A DNA stretch of 64,000 nt from Heterostelium album PN500 (lineage: Eukaryota > Evosea > Eumycetozoa > Acytosteliales > Acytosteliaceae): positions 124,001-188,000 of the forward strand of contig NW_008805094.1 in the NCBI RefSeq assembly GCF_000004825.1, written 5' to 3'. Position numbers and translations under genes: made by a program. Position 1 is the first letter of the stretch. Every line of letters starts with the position of its first letter. The notes beneath the pieces were generated by a model, which searched no databases, was not told where the DNA came from, and saw only the letters and a program-made list of their open reading frames with translations. Below are positions 1 to 11,756 of this stretch, one piece after another.

Positions 1-10
1 ACAACCAAAC

Positions 11-962
11 ATGATGTACCAACAACCCACTGCCACCACAACCCACTATTATAAAAATGGATACAATCCATTCTATACCAATCATGCTACAAGTGCTATG
101 ACAGCAAATTCTGCAACAGGAATTTCCAATCAACATCATTTCATCCAACCACAACAAACAAAATACAGTACTACTACAAATAATAATATTAACAATTACC
201 AATCTTCTCATATCAATGGAAGTTCATCTTCCAATAAAATCATTGACAAATCAGATTCATCAAAAGTATCATCCACCAACACAACAAGAAAACCAAGATC
301 GAATGAACATCCAAATTCCCAATCTCTTGAGAGCTGGAATTTCAGTGGAGAAAGTACCTCACGAATCTATCAGACACTAAATAGGAGAGCAGAGTTTCAT
401 AAGAATTCTGCACACTCCAGAATTGTTTTTGTCAAGAAAGTATTCGGATGGTTAGCCGTTCACGACAGAGAATACCTCAACAACCATAAAACTGTGGATC
501 TAGTAGTCGCAATTTCGGATATAATCAACATGATTATAAGTTTAATTGAACTTCATCGTGCTCCTTCTTTTGTTATCTACCTAATTATCCTTGCTTCCGA
601 TCGATTTGTAGAAAGAACCGGTATTAATCATCATCAAATTTTTAATTTATTATTAACAAGGTAGGTTGGTTTTTAAAATTTAATTTTTTTAAACTATGTT
701 CTTATTAATTTATTTTTATAGTTCAATTGTAAATCTTAAATTCTGGAATGAAAGTATTTATATTCAAAACAAAACCATTGCAGATATCTTTTCCTTCAAT
801 GTAAAAGATTTAAATACAATGGAAAGAAGATTCTTGTTTGGTTTAGATTATAATCTTTGTGTTACCGAGGAGCAACTACAAAACTATATTGAACAAATCA
901 AGAGCCAATCAATTTCAAATATGGTACTATCATCTTTAGAGAAGGAAGGAAACTATAGTTAA
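11..962 (+). CDS. Pho80-like cyclin
   Basis: Two exons (11-660, 722-962) joined over a 61-bp GTAGGT...TATAG intron give 296 aa. The first ~95 residues are low-complexity, rich in Asn, Thr, Ser and Gln. The rest matches the Pho80/PCL cyclin fold: SRIVFVKKVFGWL, VIYLIILASDRF (the helix with the usual cyclin D-R pair), a helix ending NLKFWNE, and LNTMERRFLFGLDYNLCV, which is the family signature before the last helix. Such cyclins bind a Pho85/CDK5-type kinase and act in nutrient or cell-cycle control. I use the ATG at 11, the first of two adjacent ATGs. An upstream exon outside the window cannot be excluded. It is convergent with the gene at 1293-2000. Family assignment is from motifs; the kinase partner is inference. 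Confidence 0.85.
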
Positions 963-1292
963 AAACATTGTTACCAACTCATCTTTTTATTATCCATTCT
1001 TTTTAGGTTGACTTGGAAGAATTCTTTACTTTGGGATATTAAATTAACTTTATTCTTTTTTTGTTTTTTGTTATATCCAAGATGTTAATTTAATAATTCA
1101 TCAACTAACAAACAAACCAACTACTACTAAAGTACTATATTAACAACTTAATAATACTAAACAGTATTATTAGTTTCCGACTTTACTTAATATTAAAAAT
1201 ACAAAAAAGAAAAGAAAATTATGTAAATAGTATCATAAAATTAATATTAATAAATATTATTATTTAAAATAGACGGTGTGGCTGTGTTTGAT
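963..1292. other. convergent intergenic spacer
   Basis: 3' flanks of two converging genes. A+T-rich with AATAAA-like signals near 1245-1260. No ORF, RNA gene or repeat of note. Confidence 0.6.
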
Positions 1293-2000
1293 TTATTGTC
1301 TTTGGGGTTGTGATAACATTAGATAATCAACATCTACTATACCTGTTTTTGTGTTTGCTCTAAAAGTGATGTCGATATAACGAATTACTGTTGTATCTAA
1401 AATTTTATCATTGTTTTCAATGACGTCTTCGAGTGCCTGCCAATTGAGAGTGATGAGTGCTGGCAATCCAAGACCTTTCTCATAGTCTAACAATTTGTAA
1501 CGATGACACTTGATGGGGATAGAGTGACGTTCACCATGCACAGTGATCGTTTCAAAGTCAGTGGTCACTTGGAATGGTTTATATTTAGAGAAATGATTGT
1601 CCAACAGCTCTGCATTGATTTGTCCGATCACCAACGATTGTATCTTGGTGAGTGGTTGTGACTGACGACCGAGACGTGAGTAGAGTAGACGCTCTGCACC
1701 ATCCAAGAAAGTACTGAGAGTCATTGCATTGAGCCATGACACTGCATGTTTCATATCGGCAAACTGTATCGATTGTTTTTGGTCATATTTAGCATTACTG
1801 TTGTTGTTATTCTTCTTTACCAACTTGTAGAATGAATCTGAATCAGAGAGTAGTGCATCTATATTCGATTCGAAATCGATTGGATATTCCAAGGAATTAC
1901 TCAAATTTACAATTTCATTACCTATACTTTATTATTAGTTCATCCAATTTATTTTAAAACACAAATAATAATAATGATAGTTACTTGTTAACTCTGACAT
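1293..2000 (-). CDS. Unknown conserved-looking protein, 214 aa
   Basis: Reading the minus strand, a 16-nt first coding exon (2000-1985, MSELT) precedes a 62-bp GTAACT...TATAG intron and a main exon 1921-1293. Together they give 214 aa. The codon at the start of the long open frame is TTG, so the short upstream exon is needed to supply a methionine. The protein has a short Asn run near residue 50, then a well-mixed globular region with the segments AVSWLNAMTLSTFLDGAERL and LGLPALITLNWQALEDVIEN. No family recognised. It is divergent from ARMC8, sharing a 239-bp promoter. Confidence 0.65.
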
Positions 2001-2239
2001 CTTTCAATCTTTAAATTAAAATAAACACTTCACAATTTTAAAAGTTTTTAATTTATTAAAAAAAACAAAAAATTCAATACATTCATTTTTCAAAAAAAAA
2101 AAAAAAAAATCCAATAAAATTAAAATAAACCATATATTTTAAATTGTTAAAGATAAAAACTTTTTATTTACATCTTCATTGTTTTATTTAGATATATAAT
2201 ATAGTAAAAGTAGAAGATTTATTATATATTTTTATAAAA
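2001..2239. promoter_or_regulatory. Bidirectional promoter, unknown gene and ARMC8
   Basis: 239 bp between two divergent start codons, almost pure A+T with a 15-bp A run near 2095-2110. Oligo-T/TATA-like composition is typical of dictyostelid promoters. No specific operator recognised. Confidence 0.5.
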
Positions 2240-4418
2240 ATGGATGAGAAATCATTAAGTGCAATTGAATTGTTAAAAAACAGACAAAATAATTCTTTGG
2301 AATCTGTAATTGCAGCTTCTAAATATATAAAGAATATAATTATTGGAAATTCAAAGAAGAAAAAACAATTTCTTGAACAAGGTCTTCTTCCAATGTATGT
2401 CTTATATATAGTTTACAAATATTTTTATTATTCTAATAACATACTAATACTAATATATTATTCTCACAACCAAGATTTGTTGATATTTTACAAAAAGATA
2501 AAGATGAAACTCTATTAATTCAAGCTGCTAGTGTTATTGGTAGTTTCGCATGTAGTATGTAATATATATATTTAGATAAATATGTTATTTGTATTGATTT
2601 ATTTATTTTAAATTTATTATTATAGGATTGGATGAAGGTTCTAAAAAAGTATTTGAATCAAATGCAGTACCTGCATTGGTTACTTTATTGTCACATCGTA
2701 ATCCAAAATTGGTAGAATCTGCAGCTAGATCACTAAAGATATTATTGCTATACTATAATCACCCGACTACATTCATCTATGAGGACGATGGTATCAAACT
2801 GTTGGTTACTCTTTGCAAACATCCATTGGAATCGATCAATGAGATCTCTGTAACTATTCTAGCTAGAGCATGCGAATCTCTCATAAGAAATCCAGGTAAA
2901 TTCGATATGACAATCACACAATACCAAGCAAAAGTACATAGATTCGGCGGATTAGATTCGATCATCTCCATTCTATTATCTTCCAAGTCAAAGGTACAGG
3001 AAGCATGTCTCTATGCGATTGAATTGTTCACACGTGACAACAAGGAGCTTTCATCATATCTCATTACAAGATCGCCAGACAATATCGAGCTAAGAACAAT
3101 CATCCAGCTCACCAAAGACAACTCACCGAGAACTCAGCTTTTGGCAGCAACATGTATTTGTAATCTCTACCAAACCAAAGTATTGCCAGACTCCTATGTA
3201 AAGATCATTAGCAAGATACTACCGGTCATCATTCGTTTGATGTCACAGGAGGATTCGATAAGAGAGGAGGCACCTGCATTTCTTGCTCGAATTATCAACG
3301 AAAACGAAGACCTGCAACGAGTTGCTTCGGAGTGCGAATCCATCCCAACCCTGGTTTCCTTTCTTAAGGATTCAAGCAGTAGTGAGAAACTACAGGAAAA
3401 TGCTCTTAGTGCTATTGCTGTTCTATGCTCTATGCGTGATGATAGTAGGAGACAAGTGGCTGATCTCAAGCTGATTCCCAATATCGTTAGCTTCTTACAG
3501 TCAAACAACCAGGCCATTAGAGCTGCTGCTTGCAGATGCGCACGTAGTCTATCGAGATCCATCAAACATCTACGAACTTCATTGTATGACTCCTCAATTT
3601 CACTGTCGGTTCTTAAGCTCCTCGATGACCCTTCGCTGGACGTAAGAATTTCAGCGACAGCAACCATGTGCAACCTGGTTTTGGATTTCAGTCCTATGAA
3701 ACAGACTGCCATTGACAATGGTGTAGTGAAGAAATTGGTAGAGTTTACAGACGAAAAGGTGGAATACCTACTTAGACTAAACTCTATCTGGGCACTAAAG
3801 AATCTTTTGTATCTAGCCGATACTCCAATTAAAGTCACAGTGCTCAAGGAGTTGACCTATGAAAGACTACTCACACTTTTGAAGGATCCAAAAACACCAA
3901 TCGTTGAGCAGGCTCTCTCAATACTTAGAAATCTTGCTTACAAGGACAACTCTGATCTCACCACTTGCGAAGGCAAATATTGGAGCTCTCTCATCAATAT
4001 CCTGGAGAATTTGTTGTGCAGCGAAATACCAGAGATCATCAAGCAGTCTCTTTTTTGTATCTGTAATATAGCCTCAAACCAAGAAAAACATAGAAATACT
4101 ATCATGTCAAGCATGATTATCATACCTAAAATTGGTGATTATTTTGTACGTACAAAACATATAATCTTATTTATTGGATAATTAATCTAATATTAATTAT
4201 ATATTATAATATTTTTTTAGAATCATAGAAATAATGAAATTAGAAATATTGCAATTTGGTGTATAACAAATTTATTGGAAAATGATAATGGTACACAAGC
4301 AAGATTGTTGAAACTAAAAGAACTTGGATTCTATGAAAAAATTGTTACAGCTCTTGCCAATGATCAAAATGAAGAAGTGAAAAGTAGAGCAAAAGAAGCA
4401 ATTATTAGATTCAATTAA
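2240..4418 (+). CDS. ARMC8-type armadillo protein (GID/CTLH complex)
   Basis: Four exons (2240-2394, 2475-2554, 2626-4145, 4221-4418) keep frame and give 650 aa, close to human ARMC8 (673 aa). Armadillo repeats fill the protein. Segments I recognise from the ARMC8/Vid28 family are KYIKNIIIGNSKKKKQFLEQ near the start, RSLSRSIKHLRTSLYDSS in the middle, and CNLVLDFSPMKQTAIDNGVV followed by LRLNSIWALKNLLYLAD. Family knowledge: ARMC8 (yeast Gid5/Vid28) is the scaffold that docks substrate receptors onto the GID/CTLH E3 ubiquitin ligase. It acts in nucleus and cytosol. The donors are GTATGT, GTATGT and GTACGT. The 3' end converges on the arginine gene with 142 bp between stops. Confidence 0.88.
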
Positions 4419-4560
4419 TACTACAAATAATTAAATTAAATCTAAATTAACCTATTGTATGAACAGTAAATCAATATTCTTTATTCTCAATTTTATTTGT
4501 CGTTTGCATTATTAATAATCCAAAACTTTATTGATTTTTGAAATAAAAAAATTGTAACTT

Positions 4561-7168
4561 TTAAAGTTCTTTCTTAATTCCTTCGAGTTCTTCAATTCCA
4601 AGACAAAGATTCATATTTTGTAGGGCTTGAGTGGCGGCACCCTTCAAAAGATTATCTAAAGTGGTGACAACAACCAAGTGATTACCATTGACAGCGAAAC
4701 CACCGATGGTAAGAGTATGTTTGTTTGCATTGGCACGTACCTCGGGGATACCATCGACATCAATCTTTACCAATGGTTCATTTTGATATTGTTTTGTGTA
4801 TAGTTGTACAACCTCTTCTTTGGTCAATGGACGGGTAAGACGAATGGAAATGGTCAAAGTGATACCTTGGAAGAATTGTCCGACGTGTGGCATGAAATAT
4901 ATTGGTTGGCTCAATTGATGTGAAACTTCGAGCTCGTGGGTATGCTTGACCAACTTATATGGAAGAATATTATCTCTTAAACGGTTGAGGTCATTCTTTT
5001 CAGAGGGCTTGGAACCAGCACCCGAGTAACCACTGATACCGAAACAGCTTGGCTCACCATCGAGTAAACCAGCCTTTCTCAATGGGTAGAGAGTCAAGTA
5101 CATACCGGTGGCATAGCAACCTGGGTTTGCAATTCTCTTTGATTTGATAATGTTGGCACGATTGGTTTCTGGATTACCATAGGTCCAGCTATTGTTGAAT
5201 CTGTGATCGGCAGAGAGATCTACCAAAACCGGTTGTTTGGCAAGACGATCGATACCTTCGACGTATGGCTTTGAGATTTGATCTGGAAGAGCCATGAACC
5301 AACCGTCAATTCCGGAATCCTCTGTGTATTTGTCGATATTCTCAGCGGTGACCTGTGAGAAGAGCAAATCTGATTTCAAATGTGGGAACTCGGTGGTGAC
5401 TGGCTTTCCATAGTTGGTGGATGAGGCAGCCAATGTAAGTTCAAGACTTGGGTTGTTACCAATCAAACGAACCAAATGTCCACCTGTGAAACCTCTTGCA
5501 CCCAAAAGACCGATACGGTATTTGTCCTTCTTGGCTTGGATGAGATTAGCAGCAGCTTGGCTAGCAGCAGTCTCTGCGGCAGCAGTAATTGGACTACGGT
5601 GTGCCAAACACATGGCAATTGGACGAGCAACATCCTGTAGTGGGATATTGTTCCAGTATACATCGAATCCAGACTCTTTGGTGAAACCATCGGCAATCTT
5701 ACGGAACCAAGCTGTGGTTTGTGCGTTGGTGGTGGCGGAATCTGCCTTCCATACCAAGGTTTGATATTTGGCGAGAGCGGCTTGGAATACAGAATCTGCA
5801 GATTCATCTTCAATCGATCCACTGTCTACAACAAAACGGTCGACAACGTAGGTCGATGGTGATGATGGTAGTGAACGAAGAACAATAGCAGATGTATAGA
5901 TGGAATTTACAATAATCTTTAACTTTTCACGCTCGACCAACGATTTAAGCTCGGCTGGACGCAAACCAAACGATTTAGAGAGACGTCCGAAATCGAGTTG
6001 ACTCTCCTCAGTGAGAATGGAAATACCCTTCTCTACGGTGGTACCACTTCCACTCTTGGTAAAGAGCTCCTTCTGAAGCAACTCTGGACTTGTGATTGTG
6101 ATCGATGTAGAGAGTGGCAAGTTATCCAAACAGTTCTTGAACTCCTTCAACTTTAACTTTGTTCCATGCTTGACCCATGGTTGTTTCATGAGATTATCGT
6201 ATTGCTGGTCCAACACGATGTGTCTCATTACTTTACCGTCACCGTCTTTCATACCGGCAGTGGTGTTGATAAAGAGAATCTTCAAAGGACGAATGGCTTT
6301 GGCGAGCTCCAAAGCAGCGACATCGGCATTGATGTTGAGGACTTGACCGTGCTCGGTCATTGCCAACGACGAAATAACTGGGATATAGTCTGAACCGATG
6401 CAACTAGCCAAACCATCGGTGAGAATCTTTGTTACATTACCAACGAAACCGTAGGTAGATGGGTCGAGTGGAGTAGCTTGGAATACACCTTGGGTGATTG
6501 GACGTGCCTTTGTTCCACTGGCCTCCAATGCCTCGACAATCTTGAGATTCTCACGCATGAACACACGCTGGGCAATTGCCAATACCTGTGGACGAGTAAC
6601 ACGTAGACCCTCGACGTACTCTGGCTCTACACCAGCAGCGGTCAACTCTGCATTCATCTGTGGACCACCACCATGAACAACGATTGGATAGAGACCAATT
6701 TTTTTCAAAAAATTGAGTGATTGGATCAAAGCACTCATATTGTCTTCGATAACACCACCACCAATCTTTACCAAAACAATCGATTTGTTATCGGACAACT
6801 TGATATTCTTTGAGTAATCTGACTTACCAGATGACTTATCACCAAAGTTGATTGAAGTTGAAATGGTTGTTGTTTTATCTACAACTGCTTGCTCTCTTGA
6901 TTTTAACTCTACATTTTGTACCTTTAAATTTAATGTTTTTAAAATGAAAATAAAAATAATGAATATATTGAAAAAAGGTAACAAACAAAATTGTTAAATA
7001 GAAAGAACTAGATCTAGGTCATACTTGACTTGATAGGTTTGCAGTTGAATAAGATCTAACAATTGATTTAGCATTCTTTAGATTGGAAATTCCACCATTG
7101 TTTGGATTAATAGAGACAACTGGGAGTCTCTTTAATGTTTGCCTACAGATATTTGTTGATTTCAACAT
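4561..7168 (-). CDS. Mitochondrial acetylglutamate kinase / acetylglutamyl-phosphate reductase
   Basis: Two exons (7168-7025, 6921-4561) encode 834 aa. Exon 1 gives a basic, Ser-rich presequence ending IVRSYSTANL, a classic mitochondrial targeting peptide. The long minus ORF that starts at 6984 reads through the intron and has a false N-terminus. The domain order is that of yeast Arg5,6: kinase (~90-330) with VLVKIGGGVI and VVHGGGPQMN, a GNAT-like middle region (~340-500) that regulates the kinase, then the ArgC-type reductase (~515-834) with IGLLGARGFTGGHLV and the catalytic Cys in NPGCYATGMYL. The two activities convert N-acetylglutamate to N-acetylglutamate semialdehyde for arginine and ornithine synthesis. 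The 5' end is divergent from a mitochondrial PPR gene 184 bp away. Yeast Arg5,6 is proteolytically split into two enzymes; whether this happens here is unknown. Confidence 0.93.
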
Positions 7169-7352
7169 CGGAAATATTTATAAAATATATAAAAATGAGA
7201 ATCAAAAAAAAAATGATTTAAATTTTGTTTTTCAACTTCATTAAATTTTATTTTTAAAAATGATTTTTTATTTTAATATTTCAAAAAAATATTAATCTTT
7301 CTGTTTTTGGTATTAATCATTTTCAGAACTGATCAGATTTCTCGAATAAAAA
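7169..7352. promoter_or_regulatory. Bidirectional promoter for two mitochondrial proteins
   Basis: A 184-bp A+T-rich gap separates the start codons of the arginine enzyme (minus) and the PPR protein (plus). It holds A and T tracts and no other recognisable signal. Confidence 0.5.
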
Positions 7353-8888
7353 ATGAACAGAATCATTAGAAATCTCAATAGAAGCATTTATTTAATATCA
7401 AATTCATCGAAACCATCACTATCTTTGATTAGAAATTATTCTACATCTTATATTGCTGATGATGTAGATCCAAATGATAATTTCGATTGGTTAAATAAAA
7501 GATCAACAAAGAAAGTAACATCTGTTAACGATATTTTAAATCAAAATAAATCATCAACTATTCAACAACAACAACAACAACAACAACAAAATAATATTGA
7601 TCAATCAGAAATAAATGATGAATCATTGAAAAGTGAAATAGATAAAGCATCAACAGAGTGGAATCAACCGATCGACCGTGCCAATCTTACACTTTCAACG
7701 TTGGTTCGTGTTTGTGGTAAATTAAATACCGATCAAGAGAGACATGATCATATAGTTCGTAAATTGGAATCGATCATCAATGCTGACAACGACACCAACA
7801 ACCAGCAGGAATCATCAGATATCACTTTGGATCACTGTCATCAACTTTTACGTGAATTTGTAGATAGAACTCAAATAGAGTTGGCCGAACAACTATTTAG
7901 AATGCTTACAACCACCAAAGATACAACCATTGAACGTTTAAATATAAAGTTACAACAAGAAAAACAACATCATCAACAACAAACACAAAACAAAAAACAA
8001 TATATTGAAAAACAAAGAGAAGATAATACATCGAATTTAATATTTAAATGTATTAAAGCAAATAACTTGACATATAAATTGTTGATGGAAGTCTACTCTA
8101 ACGATGGTCTGCTCGATAAGTGTATGGAGGTGTTTGAACAAATGATTGGACGTCATATGATTCCAGATGCCGAATGCTATTTAATTGTAATCCGTGGTTA
8201 CACTCGCGCCAATAAGCCTGACGATGCACTTGCCTATTTCAATAGAAAGATTCCACCCAATGTTCTCAGCCATCCAACAGAACAACTGAGTGCACTCAAT
8301 GAAATCATTGGATGCTACGCTCGACTTGGAAATATCGAATCGTTGGAACAAACACTAAAGTACATGACTGGAACCGTTGGATTGTCGTACGACAGCTTTA
8401 CATTCCAACATATGATCGATGCCTATGTGAAATGTGGAGATATCCGCCAAGCCGTTTCACTATTGTATTTGATGGACGATAGCAATGTAGCTACAACCAC
8501 CTATAGCTATCACCGTGTTTTCGAAGCTTTGGGAAGAGAAGCACTGGTTGGTCAACTCTTCAGATTGTTCGAGTTGATGAACCGTCCAGGCAAACCGATG
8601 ATTGAATCGTACTTGACCGATGATTTCTATCAACGCGGTGAATTCAAAGTTAGCAATCAATGGCGACCAAACATCGCCACTTTCAACGTACTGATCGAAG
8701 CATGTTGTCGAGCACAAGATCTTGAAAAAGCATTTGAAACACTATCATCGATGCAAACCAACTATCAACTAACACCATCAAGCGAGATCTATTCATCATT
8801 GGAAGCACTATCACTAAAACAAAATAAAATGGAATTGTACAACAAACATTGTGGTGATCAATTTCATATAATAAAACATATAGATTAA
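7353..8888 (+). CDS. Mitochondrial pentatricopeptide repeat (PPR) protein
   Basis: Single exon, 511 aa. The N-terminus (MNRIIRNLNRSIYLI...IRNYSTS) is Arg/Ser-rich and lacks acids, as expected of a mitochondrial presequence. A Gln run at residues ~72-80 comes from a CAA repeat. From ~235 on there are degenerate 35-residue helical repeats: NLTYKLLMEVYSNDGLLDKC followed by MEVFEQMIGRHMIPDAECYL, DSFTFQHMIDAYVKCGDIRQ, and NIATFNVLIEACCRAQDLEK. These fit PPR motifs, which bind single-stranded RNA base by base and act in organelle RNA processing, stability or translation. The RNA target cannot be read from the sequence. It converges on the RasGAP gene, 183 bp between stops. Confidence 0.85.
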   Translation: MNRIIRNLNRSIYLISNSSKPSLSLIRNYSTSYIADDVDPNDNFDWLNKRSTKKVTSVNDILNQNKSSTIQQQQQQQQQNNIDQSEINDESLKSEIDKASTEWNQPIDRANLTLSTLVRVCGKLNTDQERHDHIVRKLESIINADNDTNNQQESSDITLDHCHQLLREFVDRTQIELAEQLFRMLTTTKDTTIERLNIKLQQEKQHHQQQTQNKKQYIEKQREDNTSNLIFKCIKANNLTYKLLMEVYSNDGLLDKCMEVFEQMIGRHMIPDAECYLIVIRGYTRANKPDDALAYFNRKIPPNVLSHPTEQLSALNEIIGCYARLGNIESLEQTLKYMTGTVGLSYDSFTFQHMIDAYVKCGDIRQAVSLLYLMDDSNVATTTYSYHRVFEALGREALVGQLFRLFELMNRPGKPMIESYLTDDFYQRGEFKVSNQWRPNIATFNVLIEACCRAQDLEKAFETLSSMQTNYQLTPSSEIYSSLEALSLKQNKMELYNKHCGDQFHIIKHID

Positions 8889-9071
8889 TACTTATTTAGA
8901 ATGTATTAATAGTCATATTTTTAACTCTTAACAATAATTAATTTGATTTAAAAAAAAGTATCGATTAATTTAAATTTTAGATAAAATATTATTATTATTA
9001 TTTATTTATTACAATGAGTTTTTATTTTGGTTGATATTATTTTTATATTTTCAAATTGTTGGGTTAATAAT

Positions 9072-11756
9072 TTATGCCATAAATAACTTATTTAACAAGT
9101 GAATGGTCATATTAACGTCAAGGGTAATTTGGTCGAGTTCCAAGGTTGTAGTTCCGATGGAATTTAACTCTAAAAGATCATCGAGCTCCAATCTCATGGT
9201 TTGTACATCAATACCGGCCATCTTGGCAGAGACGTCAAAGACACCGACTGTATCAGAGGAAATAACAAACTTGATCTTCTTACGAGTCATTGCTGGCACT
9301 TCAGAGTCTACGATAACCTTCTTCTTGTGCAGCTCTGAGAAACTGAACTTGAATGGACCGACCTTGGCACCGTCGTTCTTCTTCTTCTTCTTCTTGTTCT
9401 TGTTTTGGTAATGTTTGAGACGACAGTCCTGGAGATATTGGTTGTATTGTGTGATCTGTTCGTTCAAATACTTCTGGTGCTTACGCAAGTTGTTCAAACT
9501 GGTAGTCAATCTTTGCTTCTCCTTCTTTTGTTGTTCACGAATCTCGGCACGATTGACAACTTCGAGGGCGACTGCCTTCAAGAATGAAGCATAGTTATCG
9601 GTGTGAGTGGTCAAATTGTACTCTTCGAGTTTCTTCAAGTTGTCCAAGATCTTCTTGATCTCTGGCTCCAACGATGGATCGGTCTGTCTGGCCTTGTTCA
9701 AGACTTCAATGAGATTTGGTGTGTTCTCTTCGGATTCCTTTTGCTCTGGGAGCGATGGGAGTGCACGCAGCAATGAGATGACCATCTCCTTGGTGGCGGA
9801 CAACAAGCTCTCGCCTGGCGACAACTCTTCTTCGATCGATTTCTGGAACTTGTTGGTCAAGGTAAGTTGAACTTCACGGTCGTCTTCGTGTGAAATTTCG
9901 GGGGGTGGACCAAACTCGTCCAACTCTTTCATGATGATTCTCATGGGGTCGTCCTTCTCACCCTTTGGCACCAACGAATCGAGATTCTTGGAGATCAAGA
10001 TGTGAGTCGATGAAATCTCTGGAAGTGAAATGATAATGACTGGCTTGGTTTTTTGAGTCAACTCCATGTACTTGTCGACCTGGAGGTAGTCCTCTGGCTC
10101 ACCGACCTCGATTATCTCTTCCAAGTATTGCTTGATGTCAGAGATGTGTGAGGAGATCCATTGGTTCAATGGGACAAAGTGTTTCTCGGCAGCACCAAAC
10201 TGGGCAAAGTTGAACAATGTCTGGAGAACCTTGGATACGTTGATCAAGTTCTTACGAGCGGTTGGGTGGATCTCACGACCGACCAAGTCATATTCCTCCG
10301 GACTGACCATGGCTACCTGAATGAAACGGTAGTAGATGAAATAACCGATAACCTTTAGAATCTCGTCTTGAGTGGAGTTGGTAAAGTTCTTCTCGGCGAT
10401 CTGTTGAATTTGCTTGCAGATCCAACGGATACCGTATGGCAAACGGTTGAGTGAGTTGATGATACCCTCCAAGAATTGGTCACAAATCGATGTCAATTGC
10501 TCGACACGAGTCTTGATGGTCTTGGTGACCTCTGGAACTTCGAGAGCCTTGTCATCACTGACGTTTCTGTCCAAAGTTGACTTCTCACCAGTACGGATCT
10601 CTTGCTCTGAAATGATAGCAGCATAGACAGCAGATGGTTTCAACTCCAAATTCAAATCTTGTTTAATAACAGATGATAAAATTGGTCCAATAACTGCCTT
10701 CAAATAATCAGTACCTTGTTTACGTCTATGATTGAGAAAAAAAGAAAGAAAAAAGAAAAAGGAAATAAATTAATATTAATATAAGATATAAAACAACAAT
10801 TATAATAATAGATAATAATAACTTACTTGTTATATGTAATAATCATCTTTGGTACGACGGTATCAGCTTTGAGGAAATCACCTACGGTGGCAATGTTTGA
10901 CATTTCCTTTTGGACAGAGAGACGGTAGAGTGAGAGCAAGAGGAACTCTTCACGAGGGGTAAAGGCATCACCAAACAAAGTCAAGATGACAGTACTGAGG
11001 AACGACTCCATCTGCTCTGGTTGCACCAAGTAAACGAGACCGGCAAGATACTTTGGTTCAGTCTGGAGCAAGTAGAACAAGTTTTGGTAGGCTTCCAATT
11101 TCTTTGGATCGTTGAGGAGATCTGGCTTCTTGTGTACCTCTCCCTTGGTCTTTTGGGCCTTGAGACCGGCCTTGTCTGCCAATACCTCTTGGATATTACC
11201 TCTGTTCTTAATCAAAAGAGCGATTCTCTTATCCAAACGATTGAGATCTCTCTCCAAAGTATGATTTCTTCTTACTTCACTTACAAGATTTCTCTTTAAT
11301 TCTTGGATTTCTATATTATTATTAAAAAAGAAAAGAAAAAAAAAAAAAAGAAATATTTATTAATTAACAATTTAAAATAAATAAGTTTGTTTGTTATTAA
11401 CATAATATATTGATTTACTTACCAGCAATCCAATCGGACTCTTTGTCTTCACGTTGAGAGTGTAACAAGTTTTGAATTTCGAAAACGGACAAGTTACCAG
11501 AGAGGAATCTATCCATCTTGAATCTATAATACATCATGTCTCTGAGGATTCTACGAGATTGCAATAAGAGTACAAGACACTCACGCATCACTGGGAATGG
11601 TACAGAGTAATCTTCGTCTTCCTTTAAAAACTTTCTCTCTGGAACAACAATGTCTGGAGTATCATCGACCTCCTCATTGTCATGCTCTTGATTGTCGACA
11701 TGCTCATCAGAACTTGAAGCAGATGAAGAATCATCATAATCTACTTGATTCGACAT
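9072..11756 (-). CDS. rgaA: IQGAP-related RasGAP protein (DGAP1/RgaA-like)
   Basis: Three exons (11756-11423, 11310-10827, 10725-9072) give 823 aa, close to the ~820 aa of Dictyostelium DGAP1. The N-terminus is acidic and Ser-rich (DDSSSASSSDEH). A coiled coil (QELKRNLVSEVRRNHTLERD) precedes the RasGAP-related domain, with FGDAFTPREEFLLLSLYR, VIGYFIYYRFIQVAMVSPEE and the QIAEKNF region. The RasGAP C-terminal domain follows (GPFKFSFSELHKKKVIVDSE). There is no calponin-homology domain, IQ motif or WW domain, as in DGAP1 and GAPA but unlike animal IQGAPs. Family knowledge: these proteins bind Rac1 GTPases and cortexillin at the cortex and control cytokinesis and motility rather than accelerate Ras hydrolysis. 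The paralogue gapA is the alternative name; I prefer rgaA on length only. Confidence 0.85.

Noticed and set aside
3194-3847. 217-codon minus-strand frame inside ARMC8
   Set aside because: Antisense of conserved armadillo coding sequence; Ser/Leu-rich shadow.
6922-6984. Hydrophobic N-terminus MLPFFNIFIIFIFIL for the arginine enzyme
   Set aside because: It is translation of the intron; the upstream exon 7168-7025 supplies a proper mitochondrial presequence and joins in frame.
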